Shown here piece by piece: positions 1-9,611 of a stretch of DNA of 15,790 bases. The notes beneath the pieces were generated by a model. That model worked only from the letters and a program-made list of their open reading frames with translations. It did no database searches and was not told where the DNA came from. Made by a program: the position numbers and the translations under genes. Positions within the stretch are counted from its first letter, which is position 1. Each line of letters opens with the position of its first letter. Source of the DNA: Bisporella sp. PMI_857 (taxonomy: Eukaryota; Ascomycota; Leotiomycetes; Helotiales; Helotiaceae); assembly GCA_021307315.1 (NCBI GenBank), contig JAJSPD010000232.1:1-15790 (forward strand), in the 5' to 3' direction.

Positions 1-149
1 TTAAATCGGTTCGTAATCTTTTCTGTAAAAAGTGTTCGCTAAGTAAAAAAACGCGACTTAATAAGCAAAATAAGCTTTCGTCCGTAAACTATATAAAACG
101 GTGTGTATTTGTAAGCCGTAAACCGTAGTACGTTCCGCAAACAAAACAG

Positions 150-720
150 CTAATAAGTTGTTAACTTAGCATTTTTTAGTTTAAATAGTGCGTTTTTCGG
201 GATTTATAGCTTTTTTCGATTATTTTATTAGCTGCAGCGTAGTATGCAAAAACCTGAATTTGTTTACTTTTTATTTCGTAAACAAGTCAGCACTTTTTTT
301 TGAATTCTTTTCGCTATTTACAACTATTTTTCCGAAAAAGCTATAGCAGCAAATAACGTTTTTTAAATAAACCGTGCAACAGTAAGTGCGTTTTTGTTTG
401 CAATAGCTTTTGCTTTAAGCTACTTACTTATGTCGTTTTTAGCTACAACTAAGTACTTTTTCTTTTTTAAGCCGGCATATAAGTAATATTAATCGCTTAT
501 TTTTCTATTAGTCCGTTCGACGCTGTAAAGTACATAGCTTCTTTTTTTTTTCCGGCTGCTTTAAATTGACATTTTTCGCAAGTTTTAACGTAGTTTTTTA
601 CATTTTTATAGCACTTATGCTAAAAGTATCGTTAAAAATTCTGTAATAAGTACTTTTTTTTTTTGTAGCCGTTTTAGTAGTGTACGTACGAAAATCTGTC
701 GCGGATTCGCTTGTTATTTA
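150..720 (-). pseudogene. Relic of gypsy integrase (H2C2 zinc finger plus DDE core)
   Basis: Reading through stops, the zinc-finger part starts with RIRDRFSYVHY (about 700-670), where the finger histidines should be. It ends with an intact C-x2-C in YVKTCEKCQFKAAGK, with Cys codons at 578-580 and 569-571. The core follows with KKKKYLVVAKNDIS. The position of the first catalytic Asp reads AIN (Asn codon 488-490). The second reads VVNS (Asn codon 316-318). The Glu survives in IIEKSYK (215-217). First-to-second spacing is about 57 codons and second-to-Glu about 34, close to the D-D-35-E layout, with a frame change in between. Both Asp-to-Asn changes are G-to-A transitions on the coding strand, as RIP of the opposite strand would give. 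Confidence 0.82.
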
Positions 721-1149
721 CTACAAGCTTAATAAGCATTTTTTCGTTAGCAAGCGCTACAGTTTCCGCTGTAAACACTGTATTTCAGCGCTTTTTTTTT
801 AAACTTTCGGAACTTTGGAACACTTATATTTTTTGCTTTTTAAGCGTTGTTAAATAGCGTGCTATTTTAATAGATTTTTCGCTGTACTCAAAGCTAAAAT
901 AAGTGCTTCGTAATTAAAGCTTTTTAAGCTAGACTTTTGTCGACTTTTTTTTCGTTACGCAAAAATGCTACTTTATTTTTATTTTTTGAAAAATTAGCTT
1001 TTTACTGCGCAACTTTAGATTCGTTTTATGTTCGGATTCGTTATTACTTTTTGCTTTGTTTAACAAAACATATTTCGTACGTTTAAGCTTCGCTAAAATC
1101 CAGTTATCGATATTTTTTTATTACTTGTATTAGTATTTTCAAAGTAGCG

Positions 1150-1600
1150 AAGTTTTTTAACAGCGCATTAACGGCTGTATACTGTTTTCCGGGCATATAC
1201 TGTACTTCAAAATTAAATAGCTTTATTTAAGCAAGCTATCGAGTAACTAAAGCTTTTAATAATCAGTAGCAGCTTTATTTAGCTGCGCTACAAGCACATT
1301 TGCATTTGTTTCAATACAAAGTAAATTGCAATAATTAAACTTGCAATTTTTTAAAATTTAAAAACGCTTTTGCATTTCGCTTCGTAGCGTTGTAGTTGCG
1401 CTCGGCTTTTAACTACGTTCCGCTTTTATACTTAGCAAGCTTAACTCTGCTTAACACAAGTTTTTTTAGCTTAAGTATCCGCTATAGCTATTTAAGCTAG
1501 CATTTACTTTTACAACGATTTCTTCGGCATTCAGTTTATAATCAATCCGAATAAGCACTAGCGCTGTAACTATAGCGTTTGTAGCGTTTTTATAGCTACT
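1150..1600 (-). pseudogene. Relic of gypsy RNase H domain
   Basis: The segment downstream of the RT on the minus strand reads FCIIAALIYALIKK (about 1675-1635) and then RIDYKLNAEEIVVKVN. In intact relatives an Asp follows the V-x-V of the last motif to begin the RNase H active site. Here it is Asn (codon 1502-1504). The tail reads FEVQYMPGKQYTAVNALLKK (about 1212-1152), the decayed form of the well-known gypsy RNase H end V-x-H-V-P-G-K-x-H-x-x-A-D-x-L-S. Both His codons read Tyr and the Asp reads Asn (codon 1167-1169). All of these are RIP-type transitions. The relic is non-functional. Confidence 0.83.
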
Positions 1601-1849
1601 TTTTGGACTTTAAATCTAAAGCTATACAACACTTTTTTTATTAAAGCGTAAATAAGTGCCGCAATAATGCAAAATTTTGACTTAAATCCGGAAATATACG
1701 TACAAGCTTAAAAATGCTTTAGTTTCGTAACGTTTTAAGTGTTTTCTAGTTTATAATTTTAATAACTTTGTCCGCAAATAGTTTTTTGCTTTTTAAGTTG
1801 CACACGAAGCTTACAATATTTAGTTTATTTTTGCAAAACTGAAATTTAA

Positions 1850-2393
1850 GCTTATCGAGCTTTTTGCGCGCTTAATACGTTTTAGCGTTTTGTCAATGTT
1901 TTGAATATGTTTAAGCATATATCGCTGTATTTAAGCAACGCTTTTTTTTCGTTATAATTGTGTAAAGTTTTTAACGCTTATATCGTTAAAAAATAGCGCA
2001 GCTATTTTAAACAAATAGCTTTAGTACAAGTATTATAATTTTTACGCATTTAGCGACCGAATTAGTCGCTTTTTAAAGTAATGTCGTGTATTTAAGCAAT
2101 CCGAAAAAAGTGTAAAAAGCTGTTATATCTTTACTGCAAAAATGTAACGTTATTTAGTCGTATCCGGAATATAAGTCAACTAAACTAGCTATATAGCAAC
2201 CGGCGAACTTGTCGGCAAATTCGTTTACAAATAGCAGTAAATTCGCATTTTTCAGTGTAACAGCGTTTATAAGTGTAGCGAAGTTGATTAGCTTGTAATC
2301 GCTAAGCTTTTTTTTTGCGACTAAAAACCATAAATTGCGATATAGTTTATTACAGTATTTTAGTATTTCGCGATTTAGTTTTTTTTTAAACAT
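1850..2393 (-). pseudogene. Relic of gypsy reverse transcriptase
   Basis: A 79-codon open stretch (2393-2154) reads YRNLWFLVAKKK and then LINAVTLKNANLLLFVNEF, FAGCYIASLVDLYSGYD. This matches the N-terminal RT signatures (Y-R-x-P-W-F-x-V-x-K, L-I-N, L-x-D-x-x-S-G-Y-D) of fungal gypsy elements, and the first catalytic Asp of VDLYSGYD survives. The codon after SGYD, normally Gln, is TAA. The frame then reads ITLHFCSKDITAFYTFFGLLKYTT, continuing the family pattern with Pro-to-Leu/Phe and Gln-to-stop changes. The D-D box reads FFND (1982-1993), so its first Asp is Asn. HIQNIDKTLKRIKRA follows near 1900-1860. The ATG at 2393 is not the real Pol start, because Pol continues upstream. Confidence 0.9.
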
Positions 2394-3199
2394 TTTTACT
2401 GCTAAAGCTTTTAGTGCTTTAAAAATAAAAAAACTCGCAGTTGCTATACTGTATGTTTTATTGTTTTGATTACAATAAAAAGTAATACGTTTTTATAAAA
2501 ACGTTTATACTTAAACTATTCGAAAGCAAACACTTTTTTTTTGTTTATTAAAACTTTTTTAAAAGCTTTTTTTCGCTAGTTGTAGCATATTACTAATATT
2601 CAGTTTTTTTATTTTTTCCGGTGTTAGTTTTGATTTTTTAAAATGTTGAAAATCTAAAATAATATATTGTTAATATACGCTAACTTGCTTTTAAACAACG
2701 TTTTTTGCTTTAAACTTTTTATACTAGTTTTTTTGCTTTTTAAAGCATTACTTACTTTATCGGCTTTATCGACTAAGCGGATTTTTTTATTTTTAGTTTT
2801 GTATACAGTATTTACTTTAAAGTACTGCGTTAAGCTTTTTCTGTATAAAAAAAGTATACAGTTAAAGTAAAATTTGTTTTTTCGAATTTTAAAAATAAAA
2901 AAATGTCGGTTTTTATATTTAGCTATTATTTTTTAAAAGCTCGTTTTTTTTTTAAAAAAGTAAAACTTGTTTTTAAGTTTTTTAAGCAATATAACAGCTT
3001 AAAGCTTTTATAAAACGGTTTTACGTTTTTGTAAAAAAGTTATTTATAGCTACGCAGTTAGCTATAAATGTTTTTAGTTTTTCGAATTTGTCGTGTATTC
3101 GTTATTACTATCGGATTTTATTATTTTTATAGTGTTTTAAGCTTAGCGTATAACAGCGTTTTTTGCGGATTCCGTTTCGGTATTTGTTTTTACAGTAGT

Positions 3200-3540
3200 A
3201 ATATAACCGGTTTTTAAGTTTCGAATACAAACAAATACAAGTTCGTCGGCAGTATTTTTAAAATAACGAAACGTTAATTTAGCTTTGCGCATAAATAAAA
3301 AGCTTAAAATCAGCTTAAAGCTAAAAGTATTTATTATATAAAACCGAGTTTTTATAAATGCGTTTTCGATAGTAACCGGTAAATTGTCGCAAAGCTTACA
3401 AATTTCGACTTAGTTTTTATTATTGTTTTTAAAGCTATACTGTCGTTTCGAGTAATAAAAATATTTACTTTTAATACTACTTTTAGTGTTATTACACTAA
3501 TTTCCGCTTTAAAGTCTAAAGTAGTTTAATGTTTACTAAC
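3200..3540 (-). pseudogene. Relic of gypsy aspartic protease
   Basis: On the minus strand the reading is LDFKAEISVITLKVVLKVNI. DFKA stands where retropepsins have D-S/T-G-A. The catalytic Asp codon survives at 3514-3516, while the next two codons read Phe and Lys, consistent with TCT-to-TTT and GGA-to-AAA transitions. Further on, after a frame change, the segments LPVTIENAFIKTRFYI and KLILSFLFMRKAKLTFRYF resemble the end of gypsy proteases (hydrophobic I-L-G-x-x-F-x-x-K/R-x-x-x-x-F). It lies upstream of the RT with the expected spacing. Identification rests on motif order and context, so it is less certain than the RT and integrase. Confidence 0.62.
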
Positions 3541-6300
3541 TTAAAGCGTTTAGCTAGTATAACAACTACTTTTAGCGTTAAAAAGTAAACATTTAAATAG
3601 CTTAAATAAGCTTTTACTAGCTTTAAACTAACGTCGGCTATATTTTCGCTGTACTTAACTAACTTTTTTAAACTTACTATGCTTTTTTAATAACGCATGT
3701 TTATTTTTTTATTTAAAGTTTTTTTTAAAGTTTTAGTTCGCTTTTTAAAAAGCAAAGCCGAATCGGCTAGTAATAGCAATTTTTTTAAAGTAAAGCTTTT
3801 AAAATAAATTGCTAGCTTATAAGCTTAGTTAACGAACTTTTATAGCTGTAGTTAGCTTAAACAGTACGTTCGCAACAGTAAGCTTTTTTGCTATTTTCGC
3901 ATTGACTTTTTTTAAGCTTTTTAAGCTTATTAAAATTTTTAAGCTTATCGAAAGTTTTTTTTAAAAACGCACCGTTTTTAACTGTAGTGCTTTAACTACG
4001 CTATATTTAGTTTGCTTTTAAAGCTTTTTTTGCAAAGTTAGTTTAAAATCGTATAGCGTTTAACGTTTTGCTTTTTTATTTAACGGTTTGTTTTTACAAG
4101 CTTTATTTAGCTTTTTTCGCTATAAAGTTTTGCATTTAAGCGCTTGTTTTTTTATTTAATTCCGTTTTTTTAGCAGATTTCAGCTTTACAAAAGTAAGTT
4201 TTAATATTGTTAACTGTGCTTTCGTTTTTCGCTTAACTTTTTTTTTTTAAAACCGGGCTTTTTTATTTAAAGCTCGTTTTTTATTTTTAAAATATAGCTG
4301 AACTTTGTGTTAATAGTTCGCGCAATAACTTGATTTTTGCGCAAAAGTCGTTGCTAAACTGTACAAGTATAAACGGTTTTTTTCGCTTTTTAAAGCTTTA
4401 AACAAATATAATAGCCGTCGTTTAATTTATAAATAAACTTATACTAATAAAAATTTTGTAATTATAACACTAGTTTATATACTTATAAAGCTTTTAAAGT
4501 TTTATATCGCTAAACTAACGATTTTTGCACTATTTGCAAGTGTTATTATTTCGGAAACCGTTTTTTTTAAAAAAGCTTTTACTGTAGTTGATTTCGTATT
4601 TTTGTTTTTAGTAGTTGAAGTTCGCTATATAAGCTTTTTAATAAGCTTTTTTTGCAACAGTTGTAAAATTTGTAAGCGTTTAAGCTTTCGTAATATTGTT
4701 AATTTTTTGTCGGTAACTAATGCTTTTTATAAGCTTTTTTTTTGATTAAAAGCAAAATAAAGTTTTTGCGTTTTTTCGCTTTAAGCGCCGAAAATGCTAA
4801 ATAAGCTTTTTTTAATACAAAAAGCGTACTTATTTCAAACTTTTAAAACTTGTAAGCAGCTTTTTTATTTTTTGCTTTTGCACTAAATTATTTATTTTTT
4901 TAAAACAGCACATTATTTTTACGTATTTATAGACTTTTTTGTAAAGCTTAATATTGCTTGTACTTAGTTTTAGTCCGGCCGCGTACTTAATGCTTTAGTC
5001 GTAGTTTTGAAAGTAATTTATAAAAAATTTGAACGTTAGCATTTTATTCGTATAACTTTTTTTTAAAGCACTTTAACGCTGCTTAGTTGAACTTTTTGCA
5101 GTAAAATATATTTGCTTTTGCGTTACGTAACTTTAATCGTTTATAGCTTTAAAGTTTTTGACATACTTATTAAAGTACGCAACAGTATACAAAAGCTGTT
5201 TAGAGTTTTTATACTTGTACTTTTTTAATAGCTTTTGCTAAAAGCTTTTAAGTTACAGTAAAATTTTTATATTCGCTTAACTGCTCGATTTTTTTTTTAG
5301 TTGAACCGAAGCGTATTTCGCGGCTTTTTTTTTTTTTTTTTATTTTTTTGATTTTATAATTTTTAAAGCTTTTATTAAAAACTTAAAGTATAAAGTAACT
5401 TTTTTACTATTAAAAAAAAGCTGCTGTATTGCTCGGCACCGGCATAAGCTAAAGTAAGCACGTTATACAACCGGCTAGCGTTTGTAAATTTTTTGCTTTT
5501 TTTGTGCTTTTAAGTTCGTTTTAAAAAAATCTAAAAAAAGTTTTTTCGAGCTTATTTACAAGCTTTTCCGATTGTGTAGTAAACATTGTATATAAAGTAA
5601 GTGCTATAGTAATAAGTAAAGTATTGTTTAGTTAAAAAATTCGCGCGTAAAAAAAACAAGTAATTTAGCTAGTCGTTGCTATTAAAGCAATTTATATACT
5701 TAACTTAACAAAATAAAAACAGCACAAAAAAGCATACTTTTGTACTTTTTCGCTTTTAGTTTTTGTAAGTTGCTCGGCTTAACTAGCAACTATTTTAGCG
5801 TTTAAACTTTTTTAATAAAACTTTTTTACTAAAACTTTTTAACGGAACTTTTTTATGCCGTAAATTAGCGTTTAACTTAGTTTTTGCTGAAACTTGTAGC
5901 TTTTTGCTTTTTGCTTAACTTCCGATTTTCGTACTGAATTCCGGTACTTTTGGTTTTTTACTTCTGAATATTGCTTAAATGTCGGTTAGCGTTTTAAAAA
6001 CTTGATGCTTATATCCGTAAGCGCTTGTACGCTAATACTTATTTTTAAAGTGTCGTTCAGAAAAGTCGCTTGCTGGCAGAAATACTAAATAAATAGTCTT
6101 GTAAGCTGTTGTAGTCTTTTTTAACTTTTTGCTACTTTATAAAGCTTTTAGCGTTTTTTTTGCAGTACAGAAGCATCGCTGTAGTGCTTTTATTAAGTAG
6201 CCCGAAAGTAAAGCGTATTTAGTAGTTGTGCCGGTGCTTTTTTTTCAGCTTTTTCGTACGTATACTATATTTATAGGTTTTGCTGCTAAAGCTACAAAAG
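3541..6300 (-). other. AT-rich RIP block, presumed gag and 5' LTR of the gypsy element
   Basis: No usable reading frame survives on either strand. Short open stretches such as 2667-2870 (just outside this block) are low-complexity Leu/Lys/Phe reading of RIP sequence and not genes. Composition is poly-T/A rich with AAGC and GCTT the main remaining C/G contexts, and CpA is rare. By position this should hold gag and the leader/5' LTR. I could not find a CCHC knuckle, a primer-binding site or LTR ends. A second, independent repeat cannot be excluded. Confidence 0.5.
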
Positions 6301-6340
6301 TGCCTGATCCTTTGCGTAAGTCACAAAATACATGTAAAAA

Positions 6341-6630
6341 AACATGCTGAAAAGCAAAACAGCAACAGGATCTAGCTCAAAACCTGTAGCATAGTATCGG
6401 TATTTGTAGCATACTTGGGAGAGCACCGGCGAGCTAAGCTCTATATAACAAATAAACGTCGATAGCTTATAAAAGAGTAATATATAGAAGGTAGAAAAAG
6501 ATTGTATTGTTGATCATCGATGGTGTGCCTCATATCGAAGCAAGACTTATATACAACTCATGCTCCTCAGATCACATGACGCGCCACGTGACAAAATAGC
6601 AAAAAGAGAAAATCAACCCCCACTACAATA
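6341..6630. repeat. Dispersed direct repeat, copy 1 (about 290 bp)
   Basis: This stretch matches 10135-10429 in the same orientation from AACATGCTGAA to CCACTACAATA with roughly 4-6% differences, many of them single-base indels (for example GCGAGCTAAG here against GCGAGCCTAAG). It includes CTCTATATAACAAATAAACG, which looks like a TATA box, and CACGTGAC near its right end. Cut as TGCTGAA to CACTACA it would start TG and end CA, but flanking 5-bp duplications are not seen at either copy, so a solo LTR is unproven. Unlike the gypsy block beside it, it shows no strong RIP, so it probably arrived later or escaped. Confidence 0.85.
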
Positions 6631-7346
6631 TACTTACTTCTTTTTAGACCAACACTTTCGGACCAAGACCTTTTATTTATATTGGATCAGCTAATAGGAC
6701 CGTAACACTATTTTAGTAAATTGCTAATAAGCGGTATTAGTAATTAATAATTAATAATTTAGTAACAATAAAAGATTTTTTTCGAGTTGCACTAAAGTAA
6801 TATACAAAACGTAAAATTTACATGTACAAAAAAACAGTATTTTTTATTGAAATAGTGGGTGCGGAAGCGTAGGAATTACAAGTGCGTATTGTAAAGTTGT
6901 ATGCTACGTATCCTATATACAAAGTTTTCCATGCCAAGCGAACCACGTGACGTAACGTCACGTGCTTAATTTCATATATAACACTTCGTCGAACCCCTAG
7001 AATAGGGATTTTTAACAGTTTTGGTTTTTCCGCAGAAATAAAAGTTAATTAAGTTTAGTATAATATTACGAAGCTAAATTTTCTGGCTTGGTAAAACGGC
7101 CAGTAAAGTGGTTTTATTATAAGAATACCAAACTAAAAAAGAAAAATGCAGCTGTTGTTGTAGCATCCCTTATATAAAAAAGGCCGTGACCACGTGACCG
7201 CCGTAGGCGAGCTGGTAAGCGAGCCAATGAGCGTCTCTATAGCTGGTGCGATATTGAAAACCGTGACAATTAAAACCTTTTTTTAGAAAAAGAAGCTTTA
7301 TTTTTTTTTTTTTTTTAAAAAAAGTAGTGCTAAAAAGCATTATACT
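6631..7346. other. Intergenic, promoter-like, no gene seen
   Basis: This is a mixed-composition segment with little RIP signal between 6640 and 7340. It holds a 21-bp CACGTG palindrome (6944-6964), the arms CCCTA/TAGGG around GAA (6995-7007), TTGGTA...TACCAA arms (about 7087-7132), a TATATAAAA (7170-7179), a second CACGTGAC (7191-7198) and a CCAAT (7224-7228). These are promoter-type words, but the only downstream ORF (7347) is doubtful. It may be the remnant of a transposon promoter or LTR. Confidence 0.4.
6944..6964. promoter_or_regulatory. Perfect 21-bp inverted repeat with two CACGTG boxes
   Basis: The arms CACGTGACGT (6944-6953) and ACGTCACGTG (6955-6964) are exact reverse complements around a single A. 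Each arm contains an E-box (CACGTG, the class bound by fungal bHLH factors) overlapping TGACGT, the half of a CRE/bZIP site. A TATATAA follows at about 6974. A perfect arrangement like this is unlikely by chance in AT-rich DNA. Binding is inference. Confidence 0.5.
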
Positions 7347-7550
7347 ATGGCTGCGAATAAGCTATTTAATAGTAAAGTTATATCTTATAACTGTAGCAAA
7401 AAAAGCATTTTTTCAAAAATTGCTTTAAACTTATTACGAATCAGTTTTTTTTCAAAAAAAAAAAAAAAGAGAAAAAAAACGACAAAAAGCAGAACCCCGG
7501 CAGCGACCAGAATTAGAGCAATATTAAAAAAGCACAGAAAAAAAGCTTAG
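7347..7550 (+). CDS. Doubtful small basic ORF, 67 aa
   Basis: I do not recognise this ORF. It starts at ATG 7347 and stops at TAG. The first 35 residues are ordinary to Ser/Lys/Ile rich. From residue 36 it becomes extremely basic (a KKKKKRKK run, then TRIRAILKKHRKKA), which could mimic a nuclear or histone-H1-like tail. However, poly-A/T tracts in the DNA explain much of this. Promoter-like words (CACGTGAC, CCAAT, TATATAAAA) lie 120-180 bp upstream. No intron, domain or homologue is apparent. It is more likely chance reading in an AT-rich block than a gene. Confidence 0.18.
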   Translation: MAANKLFNSKVISYNCSKKSIFSKIALNLLRISFFSKKKKKRKKTTKSRTPAATRIRAILKKHRKKA

Positions 7551-8017
7551 AAATGGTTTTTAAGCGCTTAACTAGTTTTTTGATTTTACAGCAAGTAATT
7601 ATATAACTAGTAATTTATCGACTTTTCGCACGTTTAAAAAAATACTGCTTATTTATATTACTATTAATAACAATACAATAGTAAAAGCAACAAAAATAAG
7701 CTCGGTTGTTATTCAAACTATTAACTAAAAAAGGCTAATAAACTTGGAATTGTCAAAAGTTTGTTATTTAAAAACGATTCGAGTTAAATTGCATTGTATT
7801 TTTACAACAATTAACTAACAAAAAAGCCTAAGTTACGTTTAAAAAAAACTTAGCTATTATTTAGCATTTTGCTAAAAAAAAAAAACTGTTGTATATCAAG
7901 ATTACAGAAAAAGCTTTTTTTCGTCGGCAAAATCGCAATAAATCTATATATATAACTATTTTAAAATAGATTTTTTTTTTTAGTTTAATACATAAAAAGT
8001 TTAAATACATTAATTAT
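7551..8017. other. AT-rich block, no gene seen
   Basis: Strongly AT-rich, with long A and T runs. RIP-like signal is weaker than in 1-6300, since CAA and ACA are still frequent. No ORF, inverted terminal repeat or RNA gene is apparent. Confidence 0.5.
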
Positions 8018-8160
8018 TGTGACGGGTTGACCCCTATATTGATCACACTTTAAAGCTTTTTTTGAGGGCTGGGATTTAAGCAGGAGTTACGCTCAATCCC
8101 GGGCTATAGTGTTTGATCAAGGATATAAAACTAAAATACAAATATCAACAGGTTTTTATG
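8018..8160. mobile_element. LTR-like fragment with a long imperfect hairpin
   Basis: It begins TGTGACGGGTTGACC, a start of the kind often seen in fungal gypsy LTRs (TGT-ACGG type). It contains GGATATAAAAC (8121-8131), a possible TATA box. Between them is a fold-back: TTGATCACAC (8039-8048) pairs with GTGTTTGATCAA (8109-8120), and inside it GGGCTGGGATT pairs with AATCCCGGGC (8066-8104). No matching second LTR, target duplication or right boundary was found, so the end is arbitrary. It could instead be another small repeat. Confidence 0.33.
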
Positions 8161-9224
8161 TTCCTTGCATATAGCTCTCTATATTAACCACTAACTACTT
8201 TTCAATGCCCAAATTTTTTTAATTTTTTTTTTTTGGTTGCTTGTAGTGAGCTAATTACAAAATTCCTCCGCAGTCAACATACCTTAACTCTAAAGTGCGA
8301 AGTCTATTGACGACTTAACGAGAGCCTTAAAGAGCCATTTTCAAAATCAACATTTTGTAAAGTCACCATAAGTCCTGAACAGCGACTTTAATACAGGACC
8401 GCGTACAAAAACTTAACGGTCCTATATTTTTAAAATAACCACAATCTGAGTTACGAATGGCGAATATTCAGATGTCTTTTGCCTGAGATCTTCTGAATCA
8501 AGCGGTCGACAGCTTCGTCGCCTGCTCAGATGATGCTCCCGATACACAACCCATATCAAGGACATTACTCCTACTGCAAATACTCTGAGATACTGGAAGG
8601 ATAACTAACAAAACTAACAATCTTGCTACGTGTAATCAATTCCAATTTCAAACCGGCCCGGCACTATAAATGAAAGGAAAGAGAAGAATCTGATTTTTTT
8701 ACTAGACACTTTTAATATAGAACTCCAAATTTAAGCTGATTTTTACATAGAGTTCAAAGAGAGCATGGAGGAATTCTGATTTCTTTTGTTGAGTTGTGAC
8801 CTAATTGACACTACGAAGTGCGGCAATCTAATACATTGTAGGGTTATATAGAGTTTTATTCGTTAAGCAAAGAGTGTAATTTGAGCTTTATGTGGCTCTT
8901 AGAAATTTGAAACGAAGGTAACAAGCGATATCCAGATAGCATTTTATCCCTTTTTGAGGTCAAGCATTACTATGTAACTTTTGCAACTTCAGTTCATTTA
9001 AATAGGACACTGGCTTCGACTTCCGTAGTTAGTCTCGCAGGATGTGCGGTAACCGTAGCTGTCGAGTTTCTCAGTATTAGCCTGGGGTCATTATGAAAGA
9101 GATATAGATGAGGAGCGAAGCGATCCAAGTCCCAAAATATATTAAGTGACAGTATTTTTGGAAAGCAATATCCAGCAAAAAAAAAAAAGAGAAAAAAAAG
9201 GAGAACTTGAGCAACAGTAGACTT
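8161..9224. other. Intergenic, 3' flank of the secreted-protein gene
   Basis: Non-RIP DNA of intermediate AT content, with no open frame worth calling on either strand and no clear terminal repeats. A T-rich tract (8216-8235) and a purine tract (9177-9201) stand out. The purine tract reads as a pyrimidine run just past the stop codon of the minus-strand gene and probably lies in its 3' UTR. Confidence 0.5.
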
Positions 9225-9580
9225 TTACCTGCAGCACGATTTGTCCGCTGCGTTCAGCTGGTACGCATAGTACTTATGATTGCCGACCGCCCAATCCGAA
9301 CCGATGACCTCGACGCAGTAGCCACAATAGACACCGGAATTCCAGGAGCCGATATTACCGTGGCATTCTAAGAAAATTTGTATCAGTTTCGCAGGGATAG
9401 AAAAAGCAGGAATATGATTATAAAGTACAGGGTGGAGGTATATAACATACTGGCGTATGACAAACTGGTACATGCACGCTTGTCAAGTTCAGCAGCCTCG
9501 AATATCTCTCTGACCGCTGTAGGACTAGCGAGAGCGAGTCCGAGAAGAGTCGAGGCGGTGAAAAAGGCGAAGAGCTTCAT
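9225..9580 (-). CDS. Small secreted cysteine-rich protein (candidate effector), two exons
   Basis: Exon 1 is 9580-9451 and exon 2 is 9367-9225. The 83-bp intron has a GTATGT donor, a CTGAT branch site and a TTCTTAG acceptor. The spliced product is 90 residues. Residues 1-18 are a clear signal peptide (MKLFAFFTASTLLGLALA). Residues 19-35 form an acidic pro-segment ending LDKR, a Kex2 site. The mature 55-residue part begins ACTSL and has six Cys at 37, 45, 58, 61, 88 and 89 (C-x7-C-x12-C-x2-C-x26-CC), fitting three disulfides. I recognise no named family. Size, processing and position in transposon-rich DNA fit a secreted effector or small antimicrobial-type protein; role is inference. GC is higher than in the flanks and no RIP is seen. 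The stop overlaps a possible donor (CAG|GTAAAA), so a further 3' exon is an alternative ending. Confidence 0.77.
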
Positions 9581-9603
9581 TTTTGTAAATATGCTACACC
9601 TTT

Positions 9604-9611
9604 ATTTTATA
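9604..9611 (-). promoter_or_regulatory. TATA box of the secreted-protein gene
   Basis: On the minus strand TATAAAAT lies about 24-31 bases upstream of the ATG at 9580, inside GTATAAAATAAAGG. The transcription start would then fall almost at the ATG, giving a very short leader. That is a little close, so a further upstream start is also possible. Confidence 0.4.

Larger units (their letters stand above)
1..6300 (-). mobile_element. RIP-degraded Ty3/gypsy LTR retrotransposon (left end outside window)
   Basis: Read on the minus strand, this AT-rich block keeps recognisable gypsy Pol modules in the usual order: protease, RT, RNase H, integrase zinc finger, integrase core. All are riddled with TAA/TAG stops and frame changes. 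Substitutions against the family consensus are of the RIP type: Gln codons read as stops, Asp as Asn, His as Tyr, Gly as Lys/Arg. CpA is rare throughout and TpA is very common. Gag and the 5' LTR should lie at about 3540-6300, and the 3' LTR should lie left of position 1. RIP-like composition fades near 6295-6300, where a CTACA could be the outer LTR edge; that boundary is inference. No protein can be made from the element. Identification as Ty3/gypsy is strong, while the exact ends are uncertain. Confidence 0.88.

Noticed and set aside
2667..2870. 67-codon plus-strand ORF
   Set aside because: Leu/Lys/Phe-rich reading of RIP DNA, opposite to the gypsy Pol direction; no domain.
6995..7007. CCCTA...TAGGG arms as telomere repeat
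   Set aside because: Only one unit on each side; no tandem (TTAGGG)n anywhere in the window.
7347..7550. Basic ORF as a histone-H1 or nuclear protein
   Set aside because: Poly-A tracts explain most of the Lys run. Kept only as a low-confidence ORF.
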